The position numbers and the translations under genes are program-made. From the NCBI GenBank assembly GCA_017628395.1, contig JAGBZD010000084.1, forward strand, positions 1 to 43,513: a stretch of DNA of 43,513 nucleotides, written 5' to 3'. Below are positions 6,935 through 14,652 of this stretch, piece after piece. Position 1 is the stretch's first letter. Each line of letters begins with the position of its first letter. Below the pieces are notes generated by a model. That model was not told the DNA's origin, searched no databases, and saw nothing but the letters and a program-made list of their open reading frames with translations. Source of the stretch: Paludibacteraceae bacterium. Its GTDB lineage: Bacteria; Bacteroidota; Bacteroidia; Bacteroidales; Paludibacteraceae.

Positions 6935-7137
6935 TATATACATGCTGACACTTCATATCTCCTTGCCCTAACGGGCAGAAATCTAAATAAATCTTTTTTG
7001 CCACGCTATAGCCGCGCTTTTAAAAGGTACTCCGTAATAAATTGCAGCCGTCTCCTCACATCGCCTTGAGCGATGCTCGTGCGACTAAATCTTCAGTAAA
7101 TGTGGCGGGAATAACACAAAGTGTCAACTGGTATATA
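6935..7137. mobile_element. MITE-like element, copy 2 (203 bp)
   Basis: The ends are 19-nt inverted repeats: TATATACATGCTGACACTT (6935-6953), and AAGTGTCAACTGGTATATA (7119-7137), which pair at 16 of 19 positions. The interior matches 3165-3454, including CCTTGCCCTAACGGGCAG, ATCTAAATAAATC and ATTGCAGCC. This copy lacks the ~115 extra bases found in copy 1. No coding potential is seen. Confidence 0.65.
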
Positions 7138-7161
7138 AATCCCTAATTTTTTTTCTTTGCG

Positions 7162-7257
7162 GGCCATCGGGCCATCGGGACATCACTTTTATAAAACTCA
7201 CACCCGTACGCGCGTCCGTGAGTTTTATTATTTCGTTGTCCCGTTGGTCCGTTGGCC
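7162..7257. repeat. Long imperfect inverted repeat beside the VirE-type stop codon
   Basis: The outer arms at 7162-7182 and 7237-7257 (GGCCATCGGGCC... and ...GGTCCGTTGGCC) pair with a few mismatches, mostly tolerable as G-U. The inner arms are ATAAAACTCAC (7191-7201) and GTGAGTTTTAT (7218-7228). It abuts the stop codon of the minus-strand VirE-type gene, so it may end or stabilise that message. Confidence 0.7.
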
Positions 7258-8586
7258 TTATTCTTTTAGCCTATTTTTGAGCGATTGCAGTTCATCCACC
7301 GTTCGTTCATAGACCACCCATCCGCGTCGTTTAACACCGTCTATAGCAGCTCGGTGTGATGTGTATCCTTTGTTGGATAATATATTGCCCAATTGCCGCA
7401 AACCGATAGGTTTCTTGATATTGCCGTAGGTCACCAGTTTCTCGCTGATTTCTGCTGTCGTCATAAACTTGCCTTTGCCTATCGCAGGAATATCAAATAG
7501 CAGCGTGAGCAATTGCTCCTCGCCCTCTTGCACACGAAACTCCTCGTTATGTTGCTCCAGAACCTCTATCTCGTCGGGTTCGAACCAATAGGTGAAGTAT
7601 CCGCTTTCTACCAATTGTTTGGCTTGTGCGTATAGCACTTGGTAGGGGAGGGTAGTGTAGAATGGATTCTGTATGGATTCCACTTCAAAAGGTAGCCAAC
7701 GGCGATTGCCCGTGATATCGGTGAGAAATTCTCGGTTGTTGGTACTTGCACAGAAACTTGCCAATCGTACGCGGCGTTCTTTGAGGCGACCGTATGCGGC
7801 GCGCTCGTTGATGTCGGTAGAGGTGAGTAGCGACTTGACGATATTCATCTCACGGCCGCAGATAGCATCGAGTTCGTCGATATTGAGCATTATGTTCTCG
7901 CATAGGCGCAGACGGTCGTCTTTGCTGATTTGTCCAGATAGAGGTAACTTGCTGCTATAGTCGCGCAGTTCGGGAGGGATAAGGTGGTCGAGCCAAGTGG
8001 TCTTGTATATACCTTGGCGTCCCACGAGTACCAGTACGGTATGATTGACTACCTCGTCCTTCATCCAACTCGCCACCATCGCTACAAACCATTTCTTGAA
8101 GCACTGGCGCCAGTATTGATTGGCTTCTTCGCCGCCGATGACGGTGACTTGTTTGGCTATGAGGTCTATCCAGTCGATTTCATTAGAGGTGGAGGGAAGC
8201 GATTGTAGATAGGCGCGTGGTGGGTGTATGTCAGGGACTAAGTATGAGCGCAGCGCGGTGATAATTTCGCTTACGCCTATGCAACAACCCGTCTCTTGTA
8301 CGCACTGGCAGACCATGGTGTTGATGTCTTTGTCGGTCATGTTGCGCCAACAGTCTGGTGTAGGGTTGTGTAGTGGTGGTATAGGATTGTGTAGCATTGT
8401 TTTTTCTGCGGAAGACAATTCTGCACCATTCGGAACCAATCTACACGATTCTAAACTATCCAAATTTTTGATTTGGAGGCGATCGGTCACAATATCGTGA
8501 CGAATGTGATCGAATTGCAGGTAGTTTTCTTTCAGCCACTCACAAGCCTGTACTTGCCGTAAGTCTTTATTCTTTTTCTTACTCAT
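7258..8586 (-). CDS. VirE-type (virulence-associated E) P-loop ATPase
   Basis: This 442-residue product has the VirE/PF05272 ATPase core of the primase-helicase type. Walker A GRQGIYKTT is at about 189-197, the Walker B region NIMLNIDELD at 231-240, a sensor-like STN at 281-283 and the arginine pair GNRRW near 293-297. Many Bacteroidales relatives also carry a longer N-terminal VirE_N or primase-like domain; here only about 180 residues precede the ATPase, including a tandem LHNPIPPLHNPTP (65-77). The start is taken at 8586 (MSKKK); an in-frame extension to 8736 is translated repeat sequence. The gene probably replicates or mobilises DNA, which is inference. DUF4248 and a nearby capsule locus are its usual company. 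Confidence 0.85.
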   Translation of the reverse strand: MSKKKNKDLRQVQACEWLKENYLQFDHIRHDIVTDRLQIKNLDSLESCRLVPNGAELSSAEKTMLHNPIPPLHNPTPDCWRNMTDKDINTMVCQCVQETGCCIGVSEIITALRSYLVPDIHPPRAYLQSLPSTSNEIDWIDLIAKQVTVIGGEEANQYWRQCFKKWFVAMVASWMKDEVVNHTVLVLVGRQGIYKTTWLDHLIPPELRDYSSKLPLSGQISKDDRLRLCENIMLNIDELDAICGREMNIVKSLLTSTDINERAAYGRLKERRVRLASFCASTNNREFLTDITGNRRWLPFEVESIQNPFYTTLPYQVLYAQAKQLVESGYFTYWFEPDEIEVLEQHNEEFRVQEGEEQLLTLLFDIPAIGKGKFMTTAEISEKLVTYGNIKKPIGLRQLGNILSNKGYTSHRAAIDGVKRRGWVVYERTVDELQSLKNRLKE

Positions 8587-8608
8587 GATTAGAGATTTTT
8601 GTTCATTT

Positions 8609-8769
8609 GTGCTCGTCCGTGGGAGATTATATTCCCACTGATTTACACTGAACCAAGGATATGTATTCCGTGCATCCGTGTCCATCCGTGCTCGTCCGTG
8701 GGAGATTATATTCCCACTAATTACACTGATTAACACTGAACCAAGGGTACCTATTTTCCTTGCGCGATG
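8609..8769. repeat. Two tandem copies of the CATCCGTG...ACTGAACCAAGG repeat
   Basis: Two ~80-nt units each contain CTCGTCCGTGGGAGATTATA, TTCCCACT and ACACTGAACCAAGG, ending near the small hairpin TTGCGCgatGCGCAG. The same text recurs at 9030-9153 and reversed at 2093-2195. It lies between the VirE-type start and the right arm of the long inverted repeat. Confidence 0.75.
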
Positions 8770-9085
8770 CGCAGAAATCCAAACAATCTAAACCAATAAT
8801 TTAACGGCGTATGGGTTATTAAAAACAACATTAACAACATTTCCGTTGGGGAACAACGCACCCCAGCGGCTCAGGGGTATATTCTCTTGAGCGCGCAATG
8901 TGTTGTTTTGCGCGCAACAAGTTGTTGGATTTATGTTGTTTAAGTTGTTGTTACCATATTTCCGTTTTAGTTTGGATAGTTTAGATTTCTTATCTCCCTT
9001 TGGTCGAACGATTTTTTCTCAAGCGCAGCGAGTAGGAGATGATATTCCGCGTATCCGTGTCACTCCGTGTTCATCCGTGGGACAT
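8769..9085. repeat. Right arm of a ~315 bp inverted repeat, two variable-stem hairpins
   Basis: This is the reverse complement of 1491-1806. Hairpin 8843-8869 has stem CCGTTGGGG/CCCCAGCGG, with one position that would be U-G, around AACAACGCA. Hairpin 8891-8915 has GCGCGCAA/TTGCGCGC around TGTGTTGTT. The ~30-nt palindromic unit missing from the hairpin loop here is instead at 8987-9016. Confidence 0.85.
8987..9016. mobile_element. 30-nt palindromic mini-element, second insertion
   Basis: The left arm of the inverted repeat reads, in this orientation, TTTAGATATCTCGAGC. Here about 30 nt (TTCTTATCTCC through TTGGTCGAACGATTTTT) intervene between TTTAGAT and TCTCAAGC. The unit is related to 1691-1720. 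Confidence 0.65.
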
Positions 9086-9153
9086 ATCTTCTCCCACTGA
9101 TTACACTGATCTGCACTGAACCAAGGGTACCTATTTTCCTTGCGCGATGCGCC
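9030..9153. repeat. Third copy of the CATCCGTG...ACTGAACCAAGG repeat
   Basis: It contains ATCCGTGTCACTCCGTG, CATCCGTGGGACATATC, TCCCACTGATTACACTGATC and GCACTGAACCAAGGGTACC, ending at TTGCGCgatGCGC. It runs up to the stop codon of the small gene at 9155. Confidence 0.75.
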
Positions 9154-9154
9154 G

Positions 9155-9481
9155 TCAGTGGAAGGTAATCATACAAGCCGCTTTATTTTTGTAATCCACA
9201 TAGATTTCTTTGTATTCATCTATCATATCGTACTGATGGTGAGTGGGGTTATGGTATTGCTGGTGAAACTTTTTGTAGCATACATTCTCGCCCAGTATTT
9301 CGGTCAGTAGTCTTGCAAATTCGCTTAGGTTACTCATCACATCTGCTCTGGAAATGATTTTGCTTTCTTCCATGGCGTGGATATGTGCCGACAGTAGTAC
9401 ATATCTTCCATATCGGTTCTTTTGGTAGTCGTTGAGTACCATTTCCTGAATCAACTGCTCGAATAAATGTTTGTTTTGCAT
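9155..9481 (-). CDS. Small protein of unknown function
   Basis: The 108-residue product (MQNKHLFEQLIQEMVLNDYQ...) is mostly helical and acidic to neutral, with YGRYVLLSAHIHAM in the middle and no membrane segment or known motif. The stop codon sits at the junction with a dispersed repeat, so the last residues (ACMITFH) may be repeat-shaped. It is transcribed away from the polysaccharide cluster. I do not recognise the family. The ATG at 9481 is the only good start; a TAATTTTG-like box reads on the minus strand at 9577-9584 without a clear -33. Confidence 0.5.
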   Translation of the reverse strand: MQNKHLFEQLIQEMVLNDYQKNRYGRYVLLSAHIHAMEESKIISRADVMSNLSEFARLLTEILGENVCYKKFHQQYHNPTHHQYDMIDEYKEIYVDYKNKAACMITFH

Positions 9482-9718
9482 GATGGATTGTTATTAGTTG
9501 GTTGTTAATTAATGATTTATGGATTCCTGTGCTTGTACAGTAGGTGTGGATTATCGTGTACATGCGAATCACGCGACAAAATTACTACAATTGCGTGAGA
9601 CGGAGGGGGGAGAAAAAGGGGAGATTTTTGCGTTGTTTAGCAAAAATGTGCAAATTTTCGTGATTTTTGCTAAAAATAGGGCTATTTTTGGTGAAAATTT
9701 AGAAAAATCCCACAAAAA

Positions 9719-9750
9719 TTTGTGTATCTAAAAAAAAATCCGTACCTTTG
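9719..9750 (+). promoter_or_regulatory. Bacteroidetes-type promoter of the polysaccharide cluster
   Basis: TTTG at 9719-9722 and TACCTTTG at 9743-9750 are separated by 20 nt, the Bacteroidetes -33/-7 arrangement. They lie 27 nt before the first cluster gene. The rest of the gap from 9482 is AT-rich with nothing else recognised. Confidence 0.8.
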
Positions 9751-9777
9751 CGCAATTAGAACAATAGGTTGTGAATA

Positions 9778-10764
9778 ATGACTCTCTCAATCATCACCAT
9801 AAACTACAACAACGCCGAAGGCTTGCGCAAAACGCTTGCCTCTGTGGCTTCGCAAACTTATCCGCATATAGAGCATATCATTGTGGATGGGGGCTCCAAG
9901 GATGGTTCCGTCGAGATATTGAGAGCCTACCCCCAACCCCTTCCTAAAAGAAGGGGAGAGATTACTGAGGATAAATTTCCAACACAAAATCCAGCGCATA
10001 AGGTGCTATGGATTTCGGAAAAGGATAATGGCATCTATAATGCCATGAACAAGGGTATCCGCATGGCGACGGGGGATTATATCCAAATATTGAATTCAGG
10101 AGATATATTAGCTGCACCTGATGTTACGGAGCGAATGATGGCTGCGTTGCAAAATAAAATTAAACAACAACATCAACAACATAATATCAACAACCCTTCC
10201 GTGGTGGAACAACACACCACCACGGCAAGTGAAAACAACACCTCATCGCTTTACCAAAATCGCCCTGCAATTTTGTACGGCAATATGATCAAAGAATACC
10301 CCGATGGTCATCGGGTGAAAGATACCTGTGGTGGAGGCGATTACACGCCTGAGTCGTTTTTGTATTTTTACAGAGGAACACTCAATCACGATTGTGCGTA
10401 TATTCGTGGTGATTTGTTTGAGAAATATGGTTTGTACAATGAGCAAATGAAGATTTGCTCCGATTGGGAATGGTATGTGCGAACTATAGTGTTGGGAGGA
10501 GAAAAGGCATGCTATACGGACATTGATGTGACGATATTTGATATGATGGGCGTGTCAGAATCGGGTGGTAAGAACAGAGCATTGATTCAGCAAGAGCGCC
10601 GAGAGTATTTAGAAGCCATATTGCCTGCTTCAGTTCTTCGCGACTATGATAAATATGCTTTTCCAATAGAGCAGTATCAGCGTTTGAAGAAATATCATTT
10701 GTGGGGATTAGTATATCTGGTGGAGAGAATGATTTTTAAATTTGAAAAATGGTTAAAAAAATGA
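9778..10764 (+). CDS. Family 2 glycosyltransferase (WcaE-like) with two repeat-encoded inserts
   Basis: This GT2 enzyme would transfer a sugar from a nucleotide donor at the inner face of the membrane during glycan assembly. The N-terminus SIITINYNNAEGLRKTL and IIVDGGSKDGS (34-44) form the nucleotide-binding part, and GIYNAMNKGI (85-94) followed by YIQILNSGD is typical of the WcaE-like branch. CSDWEWYVR lies further on. Residues about 51-68 (QPLPKRRGE...) come from a CCCCTTC/GAAGGGG hairpin and residues about 128-157 (QQHQQHNINNPSVVEQHTTT...) from a variable-stem hairpin. Both are in frame and both fall between conserved blocks. The gene probably still works, which is inference. It starts the operon. 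Confidence 0.9.
   Translation: MTLSIITINYNNAEGLRKTLASVASQTYPHIEHIIVDGGSKDGSVEILRAYPQPLPKRRGEITEDKFPTQNPAHKVLWISEKDNGIYNAMNKGIRMATGDYIQILNSGDILAAPDVTERMMAALQNKIKQQHQQHNINNPSVVEQHTTTASENNTSSLYQNRPAILYGNMIKEYPDGHRVKDTCGGGDYTPESFLYFYRGTLNHDCAYIRGDLFEKYGLYNEQMKICSDWEWYVRTIVLGGEKACYTDIDVTIFDMMGVSESGGKNRALIQQERREYLEAILPASVLRDYDKYAFPIEQYQRLKKYHLWGLVYLVERMIFKFEKWLKK
9927..9960. repeat. CCCC-hairpin repeat inside the GT2 gene
   Basis: CCTACCCCCAACCCCTTC, a short loop (9944-9949), then GAAGGGG. The same design with a different stem (CCCCTCCC/GGGAGGGG) is at 29719-29738 inside the aldehyde dehydrogenase gene. Confidence 0.75.
10163..10245. repeat. Variable-stem hairpin inside the GT2 gene
   Basis: CCGTGGTGG (10199-10207) and CCACCACGG (10217-10225) enclose AACAACACA. 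CAACAACATCAACAAC lies upstream, and CAAGTG then AACAACACC downstream. The nine-base stem is unlike that of any other family member in the window. Confidence 0.85.
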
Positions 10765-11726
10765 AACTAAGCATAATAGTACCCATATACAATGTAGCAC
10801 CATATCTGCGCAAATGCGTGGACAGTTTGCTTGCGCAAGATATTTTAGATTACGAAATCATTTTGGTAGATGATGGATCGCCTGACGAATGCCCTCGGAT
10901 TTGTGATACATATGCGGAAAAGCATAGTAATATTCATGTCATCCATCAAGAGAATGCTGGTCTCTCTGCAGCTCGCAACACAGGTGTAGCAAAAGCGCAA
11001 GGCGACTATATCTGGTTTGTAGATTCGGATGATTATGTAGAACCCAATGTGTTGGGCGTATTGATGGAACAGATAGAGCGCGATACATTGGATATACTGC
11101 GTTTCCGCTATCAGAATGTGAGAGAGAATGGAGAAGCATTTGTTCCGCATGAAGGTATGAAGGTGGATTATAATGATTATAGTTGTGTACCTACGGATGG
11201 ATTATCTTTTCTAACTAATCGTGTTGGAATACAATGTTATGCATGGCAGTTCATTGTGCGTACATCTTTATGTAAAACAGAATTATTTACTCATGGTATT
11301 TATTTCGAAGATACAGAGTGGACACCGCGGGTATTGTTACGAGCTAAGCGTGTAGCATCTTCGGAATTGGTGGTGTATAATTATCTATGGCGCGAAGGTA
11401 GCATTACGCTAAGTCAAAACGATGTTCAAAAGCAACGTAAGCAACTACACGATAAGATAGATTTGCTACGAAAACTCAATGATTTGGGGAATCAGGTAGC
11501 AGATCGCCGTTGGTTTGATGGTATGATTAGCGGCTTGATGGTGAATATCGTAGGCATTATCGCTTCTACATTCTATGCGGAGCGCAAAAAATATATACGA
11601 CCAATTAAAGCGATGCACTTATTGCCACTTTCTACTTATCATATTGCACCGTGTGCACAACGAAAAGTAAAGTTGATAAATTTTTCAATTGATTTGGTAG
11701 TGATGCTGGTGCATCTAAAGAGATAG
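10761..11726 (+). CDS. Family 2 glycosyltransferase
   Basis: About 321 residues from the ATG at 10761, which overlaps the preceding stop as ATGA; an upstream ATG at 10749 would add four residues. The GT-A fold start MKLSIIVPIYNVAPYLRKC is followed by IILVDDGSPDECP and AGLSAARNTG, and then WFVDSDDYVEPN carries the D-x-D-type metal-binding motif. The C-terminal half is less conserved and has no transmembrane helix. It is probably a peripheral enzyme adding one sugar to the growing repeat unit. There is no repeat-derived insert. It is followed by 80 nt containing TAATGGGCAATAG-like repeats. Confidence 0.9.
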   Translation: MKLSIIVPIYNVAPYLRKCVDSLLAQDILDYEIILVDDGSPDECPRICDTYAEKHSNIHVIHQENAGLSAARNTGVAKAQGDYIWFVDSDDYVEPNVLGVLMEQIERDTLDILRFRYQNVRENGEAFVPHEGMKVDYNDYSCVPTDGLSFLTNRVGIQCYAWQFIVRTSLCKTELFTHGIYFEDTEWTPRVLLRAKRVASSELVVYNYLWREGSITLSQNDVQKQRKQLHDKIDLLRKLNDLGNQVADRRWFDGMISGLMVNIVGIIASTFYAERKKYIRPIKAMHLLPLSTYHIAPCAQRKVKLINFSIDLVVMLVHLKR

Positions 11727-11806
11727 GTTACTGGCTATGAGCTATAGATAATGGGCAATAGAATAGGCAATAAGCAAAACCAATAACTGCCCAACAAGTA
11801 AGGATT

Positions 11807-12964
11807 ATGAATAAAATGAAGAAAATATTACTTGTATTTGGTACTCGCCCTGAGGCGATAAAGATGGCGCCATTGGTGAAAAAACTGCAGGAATATCCAG
11901 AGCAGTTTCAGACGATTGTATGTGTAACTGGTCAGCATCGTGAGATGTTGGATCAGGTGTTGCGACTATTCGATATCACACCTGATTACGATCTGAACAT
12001 AATGAAACCCAATCAGGATCTCTACGACATCACTTCTCGTATCCTTCTTGGTATGCGCGATGTGCTCAAAGAGGTACAGCCTGATATAGTCCTTGTGCAT
12101 GGTGATACGACAACTTCGATGGCAGCAGCATTGGCAGCGTTCTATCAACAGATACCGGTAGGACATGTGGAAGCAGGTCTTCGCACAGGAAATATCTATA
12201 GCCCATGGCCTGAGGAAATGAACCGCCTAATCACAGGGCGTATCACTACCCATCATTTCTCACCTACGCCATTGGCAAAGGAGAACCTTTTGAAAGAAAA
12301 TGTGGATGAGAAGCAAATCATCGTGACTGGTAATACTGTGATTGATGCATTGCAGATGGTGGTAAAGCGATTGGTTGAAGATAAGGTATTGGCTAATGAA
12401 GTGGCTGCAAAGGTCAACCAAATGGGCTATGATGTGCAGCGTTTGGATGGCAATCGTCGTATGGTGCTGATCACGGGGCATCGCCGTGAGAATTTCGGCG
12501 AGGGATTTTTGAATATCTGTCATGCTATCAAGCACTTGGCAGAGCAATACAAGGATGTGGATTATGTATATCCTATGCACTTGAACCCCAATGTGCGCAA
12601 ACCCGTGTTGGAGATCTTGGGCGAGAAGGCGGAGAATGTATTCCTGATAGAGCCATTAGACTACCTGCCATTTGTGTATATGATGCAGCATAGCACCTTG
12701 ATTCTTACCGACTCGGGTGGGGTGCAAGAGGAAGCGCCTGGATTGGGCAAGCCTGTCCTCGTGATGCGCGATACCACAGAGCGCCCAGAGGCTGTGGAGG
12801 CAGGAACGGTACTGCTCGTTGGCACCAACCGCGACAAGATAGAGCACAGTGTAAGTATGCTCCTTGATGATGCTGACATCTATCGCCGCATGAGCGAGGC
12901 CGTGAATCCATATGGAGATGGAAAGGCTTGCGTGAGGATTATAGACTATTTAGCGAATAAATGA
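11807..12964 (+). CDS. wecB: UDP-N-acetylglucosamine 2-epimerase (non-hydrolysing)
   Basis: It interconverts UDP-GlcNAc and UDP-ManNAc, supplying ManNAc-type sugars. The 385 residues match the family length. [13 protein letters not shown] (11-23), TGQH, HGDTTTS (D100), HVEAGLRTG (E122) and PWPEEMNR (E136/E137) hold the expected active-site residues, and GHRREN and SGGVQEEAP lie in the C-terminal domain. There is no insert, in contrast to the second copy at 24110. A second in-frame ATG three codons on is an alternative start. The stop overlaps the next start as ATGA. Confidence 0.95.
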   Translation: MNKMKKILLVFGTRPEAIKMAPLVKKLQEYPEQFQTIVCVTGQHREMLDQVLRLFDITPDYDLNIMKPNQDLYDITSRILLGMRDVLKEVQPDIVLVHGDTTTSMAAALAAFYQQIPVGHVEAGLRTGNIYSPWPEEMNRLITGRITTHHFSPTPLAKENLLKENVDEKQIIVTGNTVIDALQMVVKRLVEDKVLANEVAAKVNQMGYDVQRLDGNRRMVLITGHRRENFGEGFLNICHAIKHLAEQYKDVDYVYPMHLNPNVRKPVLEILGEKAENVFLIEPLDYLPFVYMMQHSTLILTDSGGVQEEAPGLGKPVLVMRDTTERPEAVEAGTVLLVGTNRDKIEHSVSMLLDDADIYRRMSEAVNPYGDGKACVRIIDYLANK

Positions 12965-13905
12965 AAGCAATAAGTACATCACAAAGTAATGCAATCTCTA
13001 TTGTCAGAATCGTGGCTATGATTTTGATTGTTTCTTGCCATATCACACAAGGATATGGTCATTCGATTGCATTTATCCTGAATGTTGGTGTACAATTATT
13101 CTTTTTGATATCTGGATTTTTGTATGGAAAAGTAGAAATACCCTCTACTATAGATTTCTACAAGAAACGCATTGTGAAAATCTATCTTCCATTTATCATA
13201 GTCGTGTTGCTTTTTGCGGGTATCTATAAGATTTTTGGTGTTGAATCTCTATCATGGCGACATTTGATACCTTATGCCTTTAATCTGCAGGCTTTTGCAA
13301 TGCCAATAGAAGGTTTTAATCATCTGTGGTTTCTTTCTGTAATCATGATATGCTATATAATCACACCAATGGTGAAATATCTATTAAGAAATAAGCCCTA
13401 TTTATTTCTATCTTTGCTTGTACTGGGATGTGTGGTTGAGTTTGTGTTTGTGCAGAAATTGTATAGTATGGCCGCATGGGTTGTATTGTATAGTATAGGT
13501 ATGTGCTTAGGTTGTTATGATACGAAAATTGTGAATACAGCAACAACCATTATTAGCGGGCTTGGCTTAGCGATAATAATGGTATTTTTTCAATTACAAC
13601 ACCTTACAGATTCTGCGTGGGCACATTATAGTGTGTGGCTACATTGTGTGTTAGCGATATTTGTATTTAGTTCGTTATATGCTATTTTAACTAAAGTAGA
13701 GGTCAAATTGCCAAAATGTTTGCAATTTGTGAATAATATATCTTATGAGGTTTATTTAATTCATAATATTTTGATATTAGGACCATTATCTTTACTTTTT
13801 GTTACTTCAAGTAAGACGATAAATATATTGGTGATTTTGATAGTCACTGTTGTATTATCATATATGTTAAGTCTCTTAATAAATTTAATAAAAAGGAGAA
13901 TATGA
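12961..13905 (+). CDS. Acyltransferase 3 family membrane protein
   Basis: This 314-residue polytopic protein has about nine or ten hydrophobic helices. It opens with [20 protein letters not shown], carrying the R-x10-H arrangement of the acyltransferase 3 family, followed by [15 protein letters not shown] and [11 protein letters not shown]. Members acetylate or otherwise acylate sugars across the membrane. The low G+C and AT-rich codons fit the centre of the cluster. It overlaps both neighbours by four bases (ATGA), so it is translationally coupled. The acyl group and target sugar cannot be told from sequence. Confidence 0.9.
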   Translation: MKAISTSQSNAISIVRIVAMILIVSCHITQGYGHSIAFILNVGVQLFFLISGFLYGKVEIPSTIDFYKKRIVKIYLPFIIVVLLFAGIYKIFGVESLSWRHLIPYAFNLQAFAMPIEGFNHLWFLSVIMICYIITPMVKYLLRNKPYLFLSLLVLGCVVEFVFVQKLYSMAAWVVLYSIGMCLGCYDTKIVNTATTIISGLGLAIIMVFFQLQHLTDSAWAHYSVWLHCVLAIFVFSSLYAILTKVEVKLPKCLQFVNNISYEVYLIHNILILGPLSLLFVTSSKTINILVILIVTVVLSYMLSLLINLIKRRI

Positions 13906-14639
13906 TACCCAAGATAATCCACTACAGCTGGTTCGGCGGCAAGCCAATGCCCGAGTTGGCACAAAAATGCATCGCGAGTTGGAAGAAATTCCTCCCTGAA
14001 TACGAACTTCGTCTATGGAACGAAGAGACTTTTGATATCAATAGTGTACCCTATGTGAAAGAGGCATACGAAGCACGTAAGTTTGCCTTCGTGACCGACT
14101 ATATCCGCCTGTGGGCATTAGAGCGTGAAGGTGGCGTGTATATGGATACGGATGTGGAGATTCTGCGCCCTTTGGATGACCTAATGCATCTACCTGCCTT
14201 CACTGGCTATGAGGCGAGCATGGCTAATGCACCTGTCACTGGTCTGATGGCGAGTGCACCACATGGTGTATGGGTTACCGAACAATTGGCTTACTACGAT
14301 GATAATCGTCATTTCCGTTTGGAAGATGGCACATTGGATATGACACCTAATACCATAACTATTGCGGATATCATGGTGAAAGGAGGTTTCGTGATAGATG
14401 GCAAGTATGGGGTATATAAGGACGATTTGCATGTGTTCCCTGTAGATTATTTTTGTCCATTGACAAGTACACGCGTGCTGAAATTGACGAAGAATACTTA
14501 TTGTATTCATCATTTTGCTGGTAGTTGGGTAGAGCGAACTGCATGGCAGAAAGTGAAGTCGTTTATTACGCAAAAGGTCTTAGGAACGAAGTTGACAGAT
14601 AAGTTGGTGCAGCTGAAAAGGCGTCTAATAAGAAATTAA
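13902..14639 (+). CDS. GT32-type glycosyltransferase (OCH1/capsular family)
   Basis: The 245-residue product begins [20 protein letters not shown], the hallmark of the DXD-sugar-binding GT32 family. AFVTDYIRLWALEREGGVYM is followed by DTDVE, the metal-binding D-x-D. A C-terminal HHFAGSWVER is also typical. It is soluble or membrane-associated, adding a hexose or HexNAc to the surface glycan. It overlaps the acyltransferase by ATGA. Confidence 0.92.
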   Translation: MIPKIIHYSWFGGKPMPELAQKCIASWKKFLPEYELRLWNEETFDINSVPYVKEAYEARKFAFVTDYIRLWALEREGGVYMDTDVEILRPLDDLMHLPAFTGYEASMANAPVTGLMASAPHGVWVTEQLAYYDDNRHFRLEDGTLDMTPNTITIADIMVKGGFVIDGKYGVYKDDLHVFPVDYFCPLTSTRVLKLTKNTYCIHHFAGSWVERTAWQKVKSFITQKVLGTKLTDKLVQLKRRLIRN

Positions 14640-14652
14640 ATTATTGTGCATT

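Noticed and set aside
8587-8736. N-terminal extension of the VirE-type protein
   Set aside because: The added residues are a translation of a dispersed repeat present elsewhere in non-coding DNA; the ATG at 8586 gives a normal start.
8609-8769. CRISPR-like direct repeats
   Set aside because: Only two units, about 80 nt long, with no unique spacers of even length and no cas genes.
9519-9731. A 70-codon plus-strand frame before the polysaccharide cluster
   Set aside because: It ends in the promoter region and consists of low-complexity K/F/N codons expected from AT-rich DNA.
9778-10764. The GT2 gene as a pseudogene broken by repeats
   Set aside because: Both inserts keep the frame, all motifs before, between and after them are intact, and the downstream gene is coupled to its stop.
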